A DNA stretch of 64,000 nucleotides, from NCBI GenBank assembly GCA_000831005.1, contig CP007152.1, positions 930,001-994,000 of the forward strand. The letters run 5' to 3'. The translations under genes and the position numbers were made by a program. Positions 9,526 to 19,212 of the stretch are shown one piece after another. A model generated the notes under the pieces. The model ran no database searches. It was not told where the DNA came from and saw only the letters and a program-made list of their open reading frames with translations. This stretch comes from Marinobacter salarius. GTDB taxonomy: Bacteria; Pseudomonadota; Gammaproteobacteria; Pseudomonadales; Oleiphilaceae. The first letter of the stretch is position 1. Each line of letters begins with the position of its first letter.

Positions 9526-10951
9526 TCAGGTTCGGTTCAACCGCCAATCGTCGTAGGCGTCCAGCGACTGCTCGATGGCGACTATAAAGGCTATCCTCAT
9601 TTTGTCATCCAGGGCGCGCTTTTTCCGGCAACGTTCAAAGGCCTGATGGATGGTCCGGCGTTGCCTGCGGTCGAGTTGCTCAAGCCAATGGTCATCGGCA
9701 GGTTCAAGATCCAGCAGTTCCCGGCCGGCATGATTTCGGTGGCTGATATGCCACCAGTGATTAACGGCCCTTCCTAATACAACATAGCCGAATTGGCTGT
9801 CTTGTACAGGCCCGAAGGTGGCGGTCCTGAGCCCATTTTTCAGTACACCGGTATTGAGCACCGGCAGTGCCAGGCGGTCGCCGTAAAAATAGCTGCCTGC
9901 GGCACCGATCAGCCCGCCTACCAGGCTCCGGCGCCCAGTGAATGGCCAAGGTCAACGCATCCACCCCGGCCCCGCTCACGGCACCGGCCCCGAAGCCTGC
10001 GGTGGCCAGGTAGCGGCGGTTTACTCCCCAGGCTTTGTGGCTGTCTTCGCTGAACAGGTCGTGTTCACTGTGCCATTCCAGTTCCGCTTCCTGTCGTTGT
10101 ACACGGTGATGCTCGTAGAGCTTCTCAATGGCAATTCGAAGGTGCTGTTCCCGTTTTCTCTGGTTGTCATACCAGCTTTTGCGCAACTGTGCGGCCAGGT
10201 CGTGATCGGAGATTTCGCTGGTCTGGAGTGTGGTCAGTGTCCGTTTTTCGCGGAAGGACATCATGTCTTCCAGGCTACGGGCGATGAGTGTGGCCGCTTG
10301 GGTGCGGCGTTGCCGTCTCTGCGCCGAGAGAAACGCCGTCGCGCTGTCCAGGGGCTGCTCCCAGTCCGGCTCAAGTTGCCCAAAGGCTCGCAACAGGCTG
10401 AGGTGTTGCTCGAAGGGCGCGCGAACCGCATCAAAGGTCCGGACAACCTGGAAAAACTGGCCGAGCGCCCTGGCCCAGGTGTCGCTGTAGTCGTCTTCAC
10501 CAATACTGTTGATCAAGGCGAGGCTCGGCCGGCCGGTCCAGCGCAGGATGGTCATCTCCGCTTCATGCTGGGTGCTGTAGGGAACCGAACCGTCAACCAC
10601 GTAGATGATGCCCGCGCCTTCAATGAGCGGTTGCAAGAGCTCGCATTCATCGACAAAGCCGTTGTCCTGGCGGTGTTGGACCACAAAGGCCTCGACGGTT
10701 TCGGCCCGGTCAGAGGCAGACACGCTGTGGGCTTCAAGCCATTCCAGGACACGCCGGGGGCGTTGGAACCCCGGCGTGTCCACCAGTGTGTACAGTGTCT
10801 TGCCATCGACAGCCAACGGATAGGCCTGATGTTTACGGGTGGTTCCAGGCTCCAGCGCGATGGCAATGGCGTCGTTCTGGGACAGCGTGGCCACAATGCT
10901 GGATTTGCCCTTGTTGGGGTGGCCGACCACGGCAAACACGGGGGCTTTCAT
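9526..10951 (-). CDS. GTPase/DUF3482 domain protein (two frameshifts)
   Basis: N-terminal P-loop GTPase: G1 GHPNKGKSS, G3 DTPGFQRP; the expected G4 NKxD is replaced by NSIGEDD, so base recognition may differ. A helical middle part follows, then a glycine-rich probable membrane hairpin (TAGFGAGAVSGAGVDALT) and the DUF3482 tail. Two missing G bases (near 9946, TTGGCC for TTGGGCC, and near 9930, CCGGAG for CCGGGAG) put the C-terminal 111 residues into another frame; together they give about 475 residues. The ATG overlaps the TAA of the DUF2868 gene (TAATG), so the two are translated together. Such pairs are conserved in proteobacteria but have no established function. Confidence 0.85.
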
Positions 10952-12357
10952 TATTCGTCCTGGTCCTGCAGTGCGCGGTGCATAAGGATATCCGGCGGTG
11001 TTGTCATCGGCGTGCTGACCACCATCCTCTCATCCTCCGTACGCTCCGCAAACCGCAGCCACTGGCTGAGTTGATGGTCCGGTGGCGACTGGTCTGGTTG
11101 AGCTGCCATCGGTACCAGCGCAATGGTGGTCTGCCTTGGCCATGTTTCGCGGGCCTGTTGTAGAAAATCCGCAAGCTCGCCGGTGGGTGGTTCCCAACTG
11201 CGGGTGACGATAATGGCCGCTGGAGTGAGAGCACTGGTCAGTCGCTGGTTTGCCAGTTCGATGATGTGATGGTCGTGCTCGAGCGAGGCGCTACCGCCGG
11301 CGGCGAGGGGCTCCTGGTCTCCTGCGATGATGGTTTGCGGCAGCGCTGGCCTGCCGGCTTCCGCCCAGCGAATAATAGCCTGGGCCCTGGGGATAGGCTG
11401 CAATTTCGCAGACGTTGTCGTATCCGGTTGGTCGGCGGCGTCATTGTGGCGATTGCCCGTGTCCACGGTGGGTGTCTCCATGCGGTACTGGAGGGCGACC
11501 CAGCCATGATGGGCTCGGAGCGCCTTACGCGCGCGCATGTGGGGATGAACGATCGCCACCATTAGCAGAGCGAGCCGGGGCAGGACGACATAGATCATCC
11601 AGACCATTGCCACGAACGGCCACCAACTCCCCCAGAGGGCCGGATCGGTCGTTGTGGAAGACTGGCTGCGGAAGAACCGGGTGGCATCCACCAGTTCGCG
11701 GTCCGGCATCGCCGCAGGCCACAGATGCTGCCAGGGTGTGGCGATGGCGGATAGCATGCGGTAGTAGCTGTCGGTGCCGGTATTCAGGGTGGTGCTCCAG
11801 CCAAAGGCGAGATCCTGGATCACCACCAGTACCAGCAGGGTTATCAGTCCGGCGACACCAAACGCCAGTCCGCCGGTATGGGCGGCACGGGCCATTAACA
11901 GTGGTTGCAGTGTTCGCAGGGCGCCCGAGTGGCGTGCGACCGCAAACTTCCTCAGCAACCAGCGCCAGGGCTGCCAGCCGGCAAAGGCCTGGACAGTGGT
12001 AACCACAGCGAGGATGCACTGGAGCAGCACGAAGGCCAGGATCACCGTCAGATTGATTCGCTGGCCACCGTCGTAGAACAGTAGCCCCAGCATGGCCAGC
12101 GTTCCGGCAACGAGCCCCGCCAGGGCAAAACCTGTGGTCAACCTTCGCCAGAATTTCAACGGGTCATCGGTCGGTCCACGGCGGGACAGGCGCCTGACAT
12201 GTTCAAGCCACCGATCCGGGCCCGGGCTGACGCCCTGGTTGTGGCAGTCCAGGGCAAAACGGCGATCCCGCCGGTGCAGGAACACCGGGTTCTGGTCGCG
12301 GTCGCGCTGAACCTGATTGTCGAACTCCAGTAATCGTCGAATGGCGCTGTCTGGCAT
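10951..12357 (-). CDS. DUF2868 domain membrane protein
   Basis: Intact 468-residue protein. Hydrophobic segments at about residues 72-95, 102-122, 160-185 and 240-275 bracket a polar C-terminal half beginning around residue 285, which is probably cytoplasmic. It precedes and overlaps the GTPase/DUF3482 gene by the TAATG junction; DUF2868 and DUF3482 genes commonly occur as such a pair, suggesting a membrane anchor or partner for the GTPase. The function is not known. The start was taken at the ATG at 12355-12357; no second in-frame candidate looks better. Confidence 0.8.
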   Translation of the reverse strand: MPDSAIRRLLEFDNQVQRDRDQNPVFLHRRDRRFALDCHNQGVSPGPDRWLEHVRRLSRRGPTDDPLKFWRRLTTGFALAGLVAGTLAMLGLLFYDGGQRINLTVILAFVLLQCILAVVTTVQAFAGWQPWRWLLRKFAVARHSGALRTLQPLLMARAAHTGGLAFGVAGLITLLVLVVIQDLAFGWSTTLNTGTDSYYRMLSAIATPWQHLWPAAMPDRELVDATRFFRSQSSTTTDPALWGSWWPFVAMVWMIYVVLPRLALLMVAIVHPHMRARKALRAHHGWVALQYRMETPTVDTGNRHNDAADQPDTTTSAKLQPIPRAQAIIRWAEAGRPALPQTIIAGDQEPLAAGGSASLEHDHHIIELANQRLTSALTPAAIIVTRSWEPPTGELADFLQQARETWPRQTTIALVPMAAQPDQSPPDHQLSQWLRFAERTEDERMVVSTPMTTPPDILMHRALQDQDE

Positions 12358-12456
12358 CGAGTATCCTGATCAACTGGGCGGTGAGACACGCCGCGGAATG
12401 CTAGGATAAGGGTCTAGGATGATAAGGGTATCCCATAAACCGGTGTCGGACCTACC

Positions 12457-12816
12457 ATGACCAACCACCTCATGAACCTTCGTCACGTCCCCGACGACGA
12501 GGCGGACGAAATACGCGAGCTGTTCGAGACGCACAACGTGTCCTACTACGAGACGCCTCCCAGTCGCTGGGGTATCAGCATGGGTGGATTCTGGGTCCAC
12601 GACAATGAGGAGGCCCAACGAGCCCGGGAATTGCTGCAGACCTACCAGAAGGAGCGCCTGCAGCGTCAGCGTGACGCTTACGAGGAGGATCTGGCGGCGG
12701 GCCGGGTCGGCGGATTCTGGCATCGGCTTCGCCGCAAGCCGGTGACGACCCTGGCGGCTTGCCTGGCCATCGTTGTCATCCTGGCATTAACAATTGCTCC
12801 GTTTGTGACTCTTTAG
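12457..12816 (+). CDS. DUF6164-like small membrane protein
   Basis: 119 residues: a soluble N-terminal part (MTNHLMNLRHVPDDEADEIR) with a FETHNVSYYETPPSRWGIS region like the signal-transducing DUF2007 fold, a basic coiled segment (residues 70-90), and one C-terminal transmembrane helix (about 95-115). It matches what I recall as DUF6164, which has no known function. The stop abuts the convergent esterase gene with no gap. Confidence 0.65.
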   Translation: MTNHLMNLRHVPDDEADEIRELFETHNVSYYETPPSRWGISMGGFWVHDNEEAQRARELLQTYQKERLQRQRDAYEEDLAAGRVGGFWHRLRRKPVTTLAACLAIVVILALTIAPFVTL

Positions 12817-13703
12817 TCACTCCGGCCGCTTTTCCGTGTGCCGGATCAGGAAGTCTGTGGCTTTCTCAACCGCATTGCCGGCCGTCAGGAAACTGGTGAT
12901 GTGGCCTCGCAGGTGCATCAGGTAAAGCTCACTCTCAACGTGATGCTCCGCAAGGCGTGCCCGAAAATCCCGCGCCTGATCCGCAGGCACCAGCATATCC
13001 TGGGCGCCATGGAACAGGAAAAACGGAGGCGTGCCGGCGGTAATGTGGGTGATCGGCGAGGCGGCCTCATAAACACCCGGAATGTCCTGCAGATCACCGC
13101 CCAGGAACTGACGGATCAGCTTTCCGGACCCGAAGGTTCGCAGGTCGGCTGGCAAGCCACCGGCAACAACAGCCACCGGCCGCGCGTCCGCGCCTCCGTG
13201 TGGTTGGTTCAACGGGTGTTGGTTTTCGGCAATCACGGCCAACAAGCTGACCAGGTGAGCGCCGGAAGAAAAGCCAAATGCACTGATCGCATTCCGGTCC
13301 AGGTTGTAGCTCCCGCCCTGGCATGAAGCCAGTTCATGGCTATCTGAAGATCGTGGAGTTGCGCCGGGAAGGTGTGTTCAGGTGCAAACCGATAATCAAT
13401 GTTCATCACGGCAAAGCCCCGGCCGGCCAGGTGCTCTGCGATCCATGTCATGTCCTTCCGCGAACGCCGTTCCCAACCACCGCCATGCACCAGGAGTACT
13501 GCAGGTGCGGGGTCGGGGCTGTCTGGCAGATAAAGATCCGCCTGGAGCTCCTGAGGCCAGTTGTCCGGGGAATAGGTGATGCCAGTTGTGGTGCGAAAGC
13601 CGGTATCGGGTACCGACACCGTTTCCGCTGGCGCGTTCAGGTGTGAGGCGCAGGCAGATAGCAAGGTGCTGGCGGCCAATGCCAGCAGGCGGTTGATGTG
13701 CAT
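12817..13703 (-). CDS. Lipoprotein alpha/beta hydrolase, esterase/lipase-like (one frameshift)
   Basis: Secreted lipoprotein esterase of about 295 residues. It starts at the ATG at 13701-13703 behind GGAGAG; the lipobox is LLSAC (Cys at about residue 17). The oxyanion loop is LLVHGGGWERRS, the nucleophile elbow GFSSGAH, the acid FHGAQDMLVP and the histidine LRGHITSF: a complete hormone-sensitive-lipase/BD-FAE-like triad. A single G is missing in GCGGGAGC near 13310; restoring it joins the N-terminal part with the nucleophile region and the C-terminal frame. It is convergent with the DUF6164-like gene and divergent from the 3HB-oligomer hydrolase gene, whose control sites lie just upstream. 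Substrate unknown. Confidence 0.85.
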
Positions 13704-13784
13704 GGACTCTCCGTTCATCCGGGCGGAAACGAAGACTTATACGTCTCGAATATGACCACGGATGCATTGTGCGGTGCTCAGCGC

Positions 13785-13893
13785 TGTCCTGAAAACGGGA
13801 CACTGTCCTGGCTTCAGGACAATGTCGCGAGACGGCCCGTAGAGGGCATTTCCGCCCACCTCCCCCTCTGACCACTGTCCGGAAATCCGGAAA
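13785..13893 (+). promoter_or_regulatory. Three upstream activator sites (UAS) for the sigma-54 regulator
   Basis: Three 18-bp imperfect inverted repeats: TGTCCTGAAAACGGGACA (13785-13802), TGTCCTGGCTTCAGGACA (13804-13821) and TGTCCGGAAATCCGGAAA (13876-13893). They sit 63-171 bases upstream of the GG of the sigma-54 promoter. The same motif recurs three times before the dctP promoter, so they are best read as binding sites for the activator encoded between the two promoters. Confidence 0.8.
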
Positions 13894-13953
13894 TAGTGCT
13901 TGAGAATTAGAGCAATTCAAAGAAAAAGCAATGAAAATCAACGTCCTGCTGTA

Positions 13954-13970
13954 TTGGCACAGGATACGCA
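13954..13970 (+). promoter_or_regulatory. Sigma-54 promoter of the 3HB-oligomer hydrolase gene
   Basis: TTGGCACAGGATACGCA has the -24 GG (13956-13957) and -12 GC (13968-13969) ten bases apart, as sigma-54 requires. A transcript would start near 13981, giving a leader of about 67 bases to the ATG at 14048. Confidence 0.8.
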
Positions 13971-14047
13971 TGGCCCCTGTTATGGTACCCGGCTTCGTTC
14001 GTGTACGCCGGGTTCTCATGTCTAACAAAAACAACAGGGAACAACCT

Positions 14048-16159
14048 ATGAAAACGCTATTTCAGTACACGCTGATTGGTGCGGTGGCTCTGACGGGTAC
14101 CGCCTGCAACGACAGCAGCAAGAAACCGTTCAACCAACTCCCGGGATTCATCCAGGGAGAGGTCCATTCCACTCAGTATGATGGCGTCACCGATGATCTT
14201 CTGACCGGTGGCCTTGGCGCCAGCGGCCTGGCCAGTGCAACGGCACCGGCCTTTGATGATCCGCTCAACCCCACGCCTGAAGAACTCCGGACGCTGGCCA
14301 TCTACAACAACTATCGGGCTCTTGTGGACACCGTGCCCGGTGGTGGTTACGGCGAATTCTTTGGTCCCCAGGTCGATAGCAGTGGCGAGGGGCTGATTGC
14401 GGGTAATGAATACCTGGCCTACATGACGGTTAATGGCAGTGATGTGCCGGTGACTGTGATGGTCCAGGTGCCGTCCAGTTTCGACCCCGAGCAGGCCTGT
14501 ATGGTAACGGCGCCCTCGTCCGGTTCCCGCGGCATTTACGGCGCGATCGGCACCGCCGGCGAATGGGGCCTGAAGAAAGGCTGCGCCGTGGTCTACACCG
14601 ACAAGGGCACGGGAACCGGTTCCCACAACCTGGCCACCAACTCTGCCCAGCGTATCGACGGTACTCTTATCCAGGCGGATGAGCCGGTGCAGTTCCGGGC
14701 CGATCTGGATGCCCAGGCGCGGGCTGATTTTGATGCCGCCTGGCCGGACCGTTTCGCCTACAAGCACGCTCACTCCAAGGCCAACCCCGAGGCTGACTGG
14801 GGGCGGCATGTACTGCAGTCGATTGAGTTCGGCTTCTATGTGCTGAACGAGGAATTCGGGCAGGAAACCGGTAATGGCCGCAAAGTGATCAAGGTGAAGC
14901 CGAAGGATACCCTGGTGATTGCGTCCAGCGTTTCCAACGGTGGTGGGGCTTCGGTCCGTGCCGCTGAGCTTGACGATAAGGGGCTGATCGACGGGGTGGC
15001 GGTGTCGGAGCCCAACGTCAATCCGCAGGTGGATACCAGCTTTACCATCCGCCAAGGCAGTGGCCCCGAACTGGCCGAACACAGCCGCAGCCTGCTGGAT
15101 TACACCACAGCGCTGGCGGTGTATCAGGGTTGCGCGAACATTGCACCGGAAGTGCGTGATGTGGCGCCACTGAACGCCACATTCAACAACTTCACGATTG
15201 CGGAGAACATCTGTAACTCACTGGCCAACAAGGGCCTGGTGACAGGCGCTACCACCGACGACCGCGCCTCCGATGCGCTGCGCATCCTGGAAGAGGAAGT
15301 GGGTATCCAGCCGGAGCAGAACCTGCTGGCACCGGTTCATTTCGGGCTGGCGGTTGCCCAGAGCATCTCCACCACCTATGCCAACGCCTACGGTCAGGCC
15401 GGTGTTGAGGACAGGTTGTGTGATATCAGCCTGGCGGCTACGGGGGCTGGCGGAGCGGTCACGCCGATCACTGCGGCGCAGGAAGCAGCGCTGTTCTCCG
15501 CGAGTAACGGTATTCCCCCCAGTGCCGGGGTGAATCTGGTGTACGACGGTGCCGAAGGTCAGCCCACCAATCTGGGTGCCAGTGCATCGCCCAGCACCAG
15601 TCAGCAGGATTACGGTCTGGATGCTCTGCTGTGTCTGAGAAGCCTTGCCCTGGGCACCGATGCCGTGACCGGAAGCCCGCTGTCGGGTGATGCCGCGGAA
15701 TGGTCAGAGCGTATTGCTGATGGCGTTGAGCAAATTCGCGCGTCTGGCAACCTGCGGGGCAAGCCAACGGTCTTTGTGACCGGTCGTGCCGACGCCATCC
15801 TGCCCATCAACCACACCTCGCGGCCCTATTTCGGGCTGAACCAGCGGGTTGAGGGCAGCAACAGCAAGCTGAGGTATTACGAGATTCTCAATGCCCACCA
15901 CCTGGATGTCCTCAACGGCTTCCCGGGGATTGCGGACCGGTATGTGCCGCTGCATCACTACTTCTTCCAGGCCCTGGATCTGGTGTGGGCGAACCTTGCC
16001 GACAAGCAGGCCTTGCCGCCCAGTCAGGTGGTCAGAACGGTACCGCGTGGCGATATGGCCACCCCTCTGTCTGAGGCTAACCTGACCCCGATCGATCCTG
16101 CCCCGGATGCCGGCGACCGCATCGTGTTCGCTGACGATCAGGTGCAGATACCAGACTGA
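14048..16159 (+). CDS. D-(-)-3-hydroxybutyrate oligomer hydrolase
   Basis: About 703-residue secreted hydrolase that splits dimers and short oligomers of 3-hydroxybutyrate, the products of PHB depolymerase, to monomers. The N-terminal [20 protein letters not shown] is a signal peptide ending in a possible lipid-modified Cys (Gly at -3 makes the lipobox atypical). The serine lies in [11 protein letters not shown], the S-V-S-N-G variant of the lipase box reported for this family; [11 protein letters not shown] and [10 protein letters not shown] probably supply the Asp and His. The open frame extends upstream to 13931, but that part contains the sigma-54 promoter, so the ATG at 14048 is used. 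A hairpin terminator follows. It is controlled together with the 3HB uptake operon downstream. Confidence 0.9.
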   Translation: MKTLFQYTLIGAVALTGTACNDSSKKPFNQLPGFIQGEVHSTQYDGVTDDLLTGGLGASGLASATAPAFDDPLNPTPEELRTLAIYNNYRALVDTVPGGGYGEFFGPQVDSSGEGLIAGNEYLAYMTVNGSDVPVTVMVQVPSSFDPEQACMVTAPSSGSRGIYGAIGTAGEWGLKKGCAVVYTDKGTGTGSHNLATNSAQRIDGTLIQADEPVQFRADLDAQARADFDAAWPDRFAYKHAHSKANPEADWGRHVLQSIEFGFYVLNEEFGQETGNGRKVIKVKPKDTLVIASSVSNGGGASVRAAELDDKGLIDGVAVSEPNVNPQVDTSFTIRQGSGPELAEHSRSLLDYTTALAVYQGCANIAPEVRDVAPLNATFNNFTIAENICNSLANKGLVTGATTDDRASDALRILEEEVGIQPEQNLLAPVHFGLAVAQSISTTYANAYGQAGVEDRLCDISLAATGAGGAVTPITAAQEAALFSASNGIPPSAGVNLVYDGAEGQPTNLGASASPSTSQQDYGLDALLCLRSLALGTDAVTGSPLSGDAAEWSERIADGVEQIRASGNLRGKPTVFVTGRADAILPINHTSRPYFGLNQRVEGSNSKLRYYEILNAHHLDVLNGFPGIADRYVPLHHYFFQALDLVWANLADKQALPPSQVVRTVPRGDMATPLSEANLTPIDPAPDAGDRIVFADDQVQIPD

Positions 16160-16170
16160 CACCCCTGTCG

Positions 16171-16205
16171 GCCGGCCCGGTCAGATTCCGGGCCGGCATT
16201 GTTTG
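16171..16205 (+). terminator. Intrinsic terminator after the 3HB-oligomer hydrolase gene
   Basis: GCCGGCCCGG (16171-16180) pairs perfectly with CCGGGCCGGC (16188-16197), followed by ATTGTTTG. The T-run is short, so termination may be partial. A second perfect hairpin (GCACCCGG/CCGGGTGC, 16241-16260) follows before the activator gene. Confidence 0.65.
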
Positions 16206-16304
16206 CCCCTATTCCGGGGGCGCCATATACTTCCGTCTCTGCACCCGGCTCGCCGGGTGCTCTGGATATTGCCATGAATAACATCCAACCCGGTGGTACA
16301 GTAC

Positions 16305-17716
16305 ATGACAGAGCTGTTTACCGAGAATAACAAGAGTGGCCTGACCAGGGATCTGATCGAAGCGCTGTTTCCCATGTTTGAGGAAGCCAGCGCCGGCGCG
16401 ATTGCGGTTGACCACCAAAGCCGTATTACCTGGATCAACAACAGTTATGCCCATCTGCTTGGGTTGGAAGACCCCAAGGCGGTCATCGGTAAACCTGTCC
16501 GCCAGGTGATCCCCCAGAGCCGCATGCCGGAAGTGGTGGAAACCGGAAAACCCTTGCTGCTCGATATCATGGAGCACAGCAAGCAACAACTGGTGGTGAC
16601 CCGGCTGCCGTTTTATGATGACGAAGGGCGCATCATGGGGGCGGTGGCGTTTGTGCTGTATGACGACCTGCAACCGCTGACGCCGTTGGTGGCCAAGTAC
16701 CGTCGCCTGCATCAGGACCTGGCGGCTGCTCGTAAGGCGCTGGCCAAGAAGGCGCGTGGCACTCGCTACAACCTCGCCGACTTTGTGGGTGCCAGCCCCG
16801 CAGCACTGGAGGTCAAGCGCCGGGCCCGGTTGGCGGCCGGCCGTGACATGCCGGTGCTGCTGCTGGGTGAAACCGGCACCGGCAAGGAGGTGCTGGCGCA
16901 GGCCATTCATTCCGTTTCTACCCGTGCCGACAAGCCTTTTGTGGGCGTGAACGTGGCTGCGATTCCAGACAACCTGCTGGAAGCTGAATTTTTCGGCGTG
17001 GCACCCGGAGCCTACACCGGGGCTGATCGCCGCACCCGGGAAGGCAAGTTCCAGCTCGCCAACGGCGGCACCCTGTTTCTGGATGAAGTCGGGGATATGC
17101 CACTGCCGTTGCAGGCAAAACTGCTGCGGGCGTTGCAGGAAGGTGAGATTGAGCCTCTGGGCTCCAACAAGGTGGCCTCGGTGGATGTGCGGGTCATTGC
17201 CGCGACCAGTCGCAACCTGGAGGCGATGATTGCCGAAGGTGAGTTCCGGTCGGACCTGTATTACCGGCTGAACGTGCTGGAAATCCCTATTCCTCCGTTG
17301 CGGGACCGCCTGGCCGATCTGGGCGTGTTGTGTGAGGCCCTGCTGGGTGAAATCTGCGACGGTCTGGAGATGCGGGGTGAAATCACCGACGCTGGTGTGG
17401 CAGCTTTGGGCGGTTACGACTGGCCCGGTAATATCCGTGAGCTGCGCAATGTGCTGGAGCGGGCCCTGACCATGGGTGAAGACGGTGGTCTGCTGGACGC
17501 CGATGCCATTTTCAAGGTGTTGCCCCGCAGTGCAACCGGCCAGCCTCATCGCTGGTGCCACAGCCGGTGCGTCCACTGGCTAAAACCCTGGCCGATGCCG
17601 AAGCCCAGGCAATTGAAGAAGCACTGGTCGCCAGTCGTGGCAATCGTACCCGGGCAGCCAAACTGCTGGGTATTTCGCGTTCGGTGCTTTACGAAAAACT
17701 CGCCAAGATGTCCTGA
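16305..17716 (+). CDS. Sigma-54-dependent transcriptional activator, HbcR-like (one frameshift)
   Basis: Enhancer-binding protein of about 470 residues. A PAS domain occupies about residues 25-125 and a linker coil 130-155. The AAA+ core has Walker A GETGTGKE (about 187), the sigma-54 contact loop GAYTGA (234; usual GAFTGA) and Walker B GGTLFLDEVGD (about 253). A Fis-type HTH at the C-terminus reads GNRTRAAKLLGISRSVLYEKL. That HTH lies in another frame after one missing base near 17545-17555; the true stop is TGA 17714-17716. It is flanked by two sigma-54 promoters with identical operator motifs and by 3HB catabolism genes, matching the role of HbcR in Pseudomonas aeruginosa. The first UAS of the dctP promoter overlaps its last codons. 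Confidence 0.85.
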
Positions 17717-17789
17717 AATCAGGACGCCTGTCCTGTTATCCGTACAAACCCCTACGACGGATGTCTATATGCGTCCGGTTTTCCGGACT
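17709..17789 (+). promoter_or_regulatory. Three upstream activator sites for the dctP operon
   Basis: TGTCCTGAAATCAGGACG (17709-17726), the weaker TGTCCTGTTATCCGTACA (17729-17746) and CGTCCGGTTTTCCGGACT (17772-17789). They share the 18-bp inverted-repeat pattern of the sites at 13785-13893 and lie 65-145 bases upstream of the sigma-54 promoter. Confidence 0.78.
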
Positions 17790-17851
17790 GTCTGTCATGT
17801 GCGATGTCTTTCCTCGTTTTTATCTGTTTGATAAATAACAAAATATTGTGA

Positions 17852-17868
17852 TTGGCACAGTGCCTGCT
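17852..17868 (+). promoter_or_regulatory. Sigma-54 promoter of the dctPQM-bdhA-acetoacetyl-CoA synthetase operon
   Basis: TTGGCACAGTGCCTGCT has GG at 17854-17855 and GC at 17866-17867, ten bases apart, close to the TGGCAC-N5-TTGC consensus. The transcript would begin near 17879, leaving a leader of about 164 bases before dctP in which I see no clear open frame. Confidence 0.82.
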
Positions 17869-18042
17869 ATATCCCGGATGCAGGACGTCAGAACAACGCA
17901 GAAAACAAGACTGGCGCTATCGTTGGACCCAAAACACATCTTGTCTGTCTCGTTTCCTGCGATGTCTGACTACACTCAGATAAGGCCCGTCGGGAACGTT
18001 CCTGTTTGGCCGAATACAACAACAATGCTAGGAGACTTGCCA

Positions 18043-19095
18043 ATGAAACTCTTCAAGGCACTTACCGGTATCGCCGGTGCGATCGCCCTGACTACCGGAT
18101 CGGCGTTCGCAGATGACCTGCGCTGGAAAATGCCGGTCGCCTTCGCTACTAACCTGCCTGGCCTGGGGTCACCTGCCGCCTGGGTCGCTGAAAACCTCAA
18201 TACCGCTTCCGATGGCAGCATCCAGGTTCGTGTTTACGAGCCCGGCAAGCTGGTTCCCCCGTTTGATATTCTGCAGTCGGTTTCCGATGGCAAGGTATCC
18301 GCCGGCTACACCTGGATTGGTTACGACCAGGGCAAGGTGCCAGCGATTCCCTTGTTTGCCGCCGTTCCGTTCGGCATGAAGCCACCTGCCTATATCGGCT
18401 GGTATTACTTCGGCGGTGGGCATGAAATGCTGCAGGAAACCTATGCCAATAAAGGCTTCGATGTACACGCACAACTGTGCGGCATCATTGGGCCTGAAAC
18501 AGCGGGTTGGTACTCCGACCCCATCGAAACCCTGGAAGACTACAAAGGCCTGAAGATCCGCTTCGCCGGTCTGGGTGGCAAGGTTCTGGAGAAGCTTGGC
18601 GCGTCCGTCACCATGATGCCCGGCGGCGAGCTTTACCAGGCACTGGAGAAAGGCACCATTGATGCCACCGAATTCTCCATGCCCGCCATCGACCAGATTC
18701 TCGGCTTCAATCAGGTGGTCAAGTACAACCTGTTCCCGGGTTGGCACCAGCAGTTCACGGCTCAGTATATGCTGATCAACAAGGATGAGTGGGCTCGTGC
18801 GACTGACGCCCAGAAGGCGCTGGTTGAGGCTTCTTGCACCGCGGCGACCACGCGTGGTCTCGCAGAAGGCGAGTACAAGAACGGCAAGGTTCTGGCCGAG
18901 TTCCAGGACAAGGGCGTTCAGGCCGACCAGATCCCCCGCGACGTTCTGCTCAAGCTGAAGGAAGTAACTCAGGAAGTGCTTGAGGAAGAAGCCTCCAAGG
19001 ATGCCGACTTCAAGCGCGTCTATGAAAGCCAGCAGGAGTTCATGGAATCGTACAAGGTGTGGGACACCCGCGCTTATGTTCCGGCGGATCTGTAA
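18043..19095 (+). CDS. dctP: TRAP transporter substrate-binding protein (DctP family), probably for 3-hydroxybutyrate
   Basis: 350-residue periplasmic solute receptor with a cleavable signal (GSAFA then DDLRWKM). Family features include the KIRFAGLGGKVLEKLGASVTM region with the substrate-carboxylate arginine and the GTIDATEFSMPA segment, both typical of DctP proteins of the FcbT1/YiaO type. The ATG at 18043 follows AGGAGA (18029-18034); a longer in-frame extension to 17848 would include the promoter. TRAP receptors bind organic acids. The linked 3HB dehydrogenase and acetoacetyl-CoA synthetase genes suggest 3HB or acetoacetate as substrate; this is inference from context. Confidence 0.88.
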   Translation: MKLFKALTGIAGAIALTTGSAFADDLRWKMPVAFATNLPGLGSPAAWVAENLNTASDGSIQVRVYEPGKLVPPFDILQSVSDGKVSAGYTWIGYDQGKVPAIPLFAAVPFGMKPPAYIGWYYFGGGHEMLQETYANKGFDVHAQLCGIIGPETAGWYSDPIETLEDYKGLKIRFAGLGGKVLEKLGASVTMMPGGELYQALEKGTIDATEFSMPAIDQILGFNQVVKYNLFPGWHQQFTAQYMLINKDEWARATDAQKALVEASCTAATTRGLAEGEYKNGKVLAEFQDKGVQADQIPRDVLLKLKEVTQEVLEEEASKDADFKRVYESQQEFMESYKVWDTRAYVPADL

Positions 19096-19152
19096 GGTCC
19101 GGGGCCGACCCCGAGATGCCGGCCAGAGCGTCGGTATTCTCTGATCAAGTCT

Positions 19153-19180
19153 GGATGGCCCTTCGGGGCCATCCTTGTTT
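19153..19180 (+). terminator. UUCG-capped hairpin between dctP and dctQ
   Basis: GGATGGCCC (19153-19161) and GGGCCATCC (19166-19174) form a perfect 9-bp stem closed by TTCG and followed by TTGTTTC. Placed inside the operon, it probably stops most transcripts or shields the 3' end of dctP mRNA, so the binding protein is made in excess over the membrane subunits. Confidence 0.7.
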
Positions 19181-19212
19181 CACAATCGGCTTTCTGAGTG
19201 AGGAACTGTTGT

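Noticed and set aside
13931..14047. In-frame extension of the 3HB-oligomer hydrolase to 13931
   Set aside because: The extension contains the sigma-54 promoter itself; the signal peptide starts at 14048.
14057..15082. A 341-codon minus-strand frame inside the 3HB-oligomer hydrolase gene
   Set aside because: It is a high-GC shadow frame with no domain or start signal, lying wholly inside a well-supported gene.
16209..17576. A 455-codon minus-strand frame opposite the sigma-54 activator
   Set aside because: Composition (His, Gln, Gly rich without motifs) is typical of a shadow frame.
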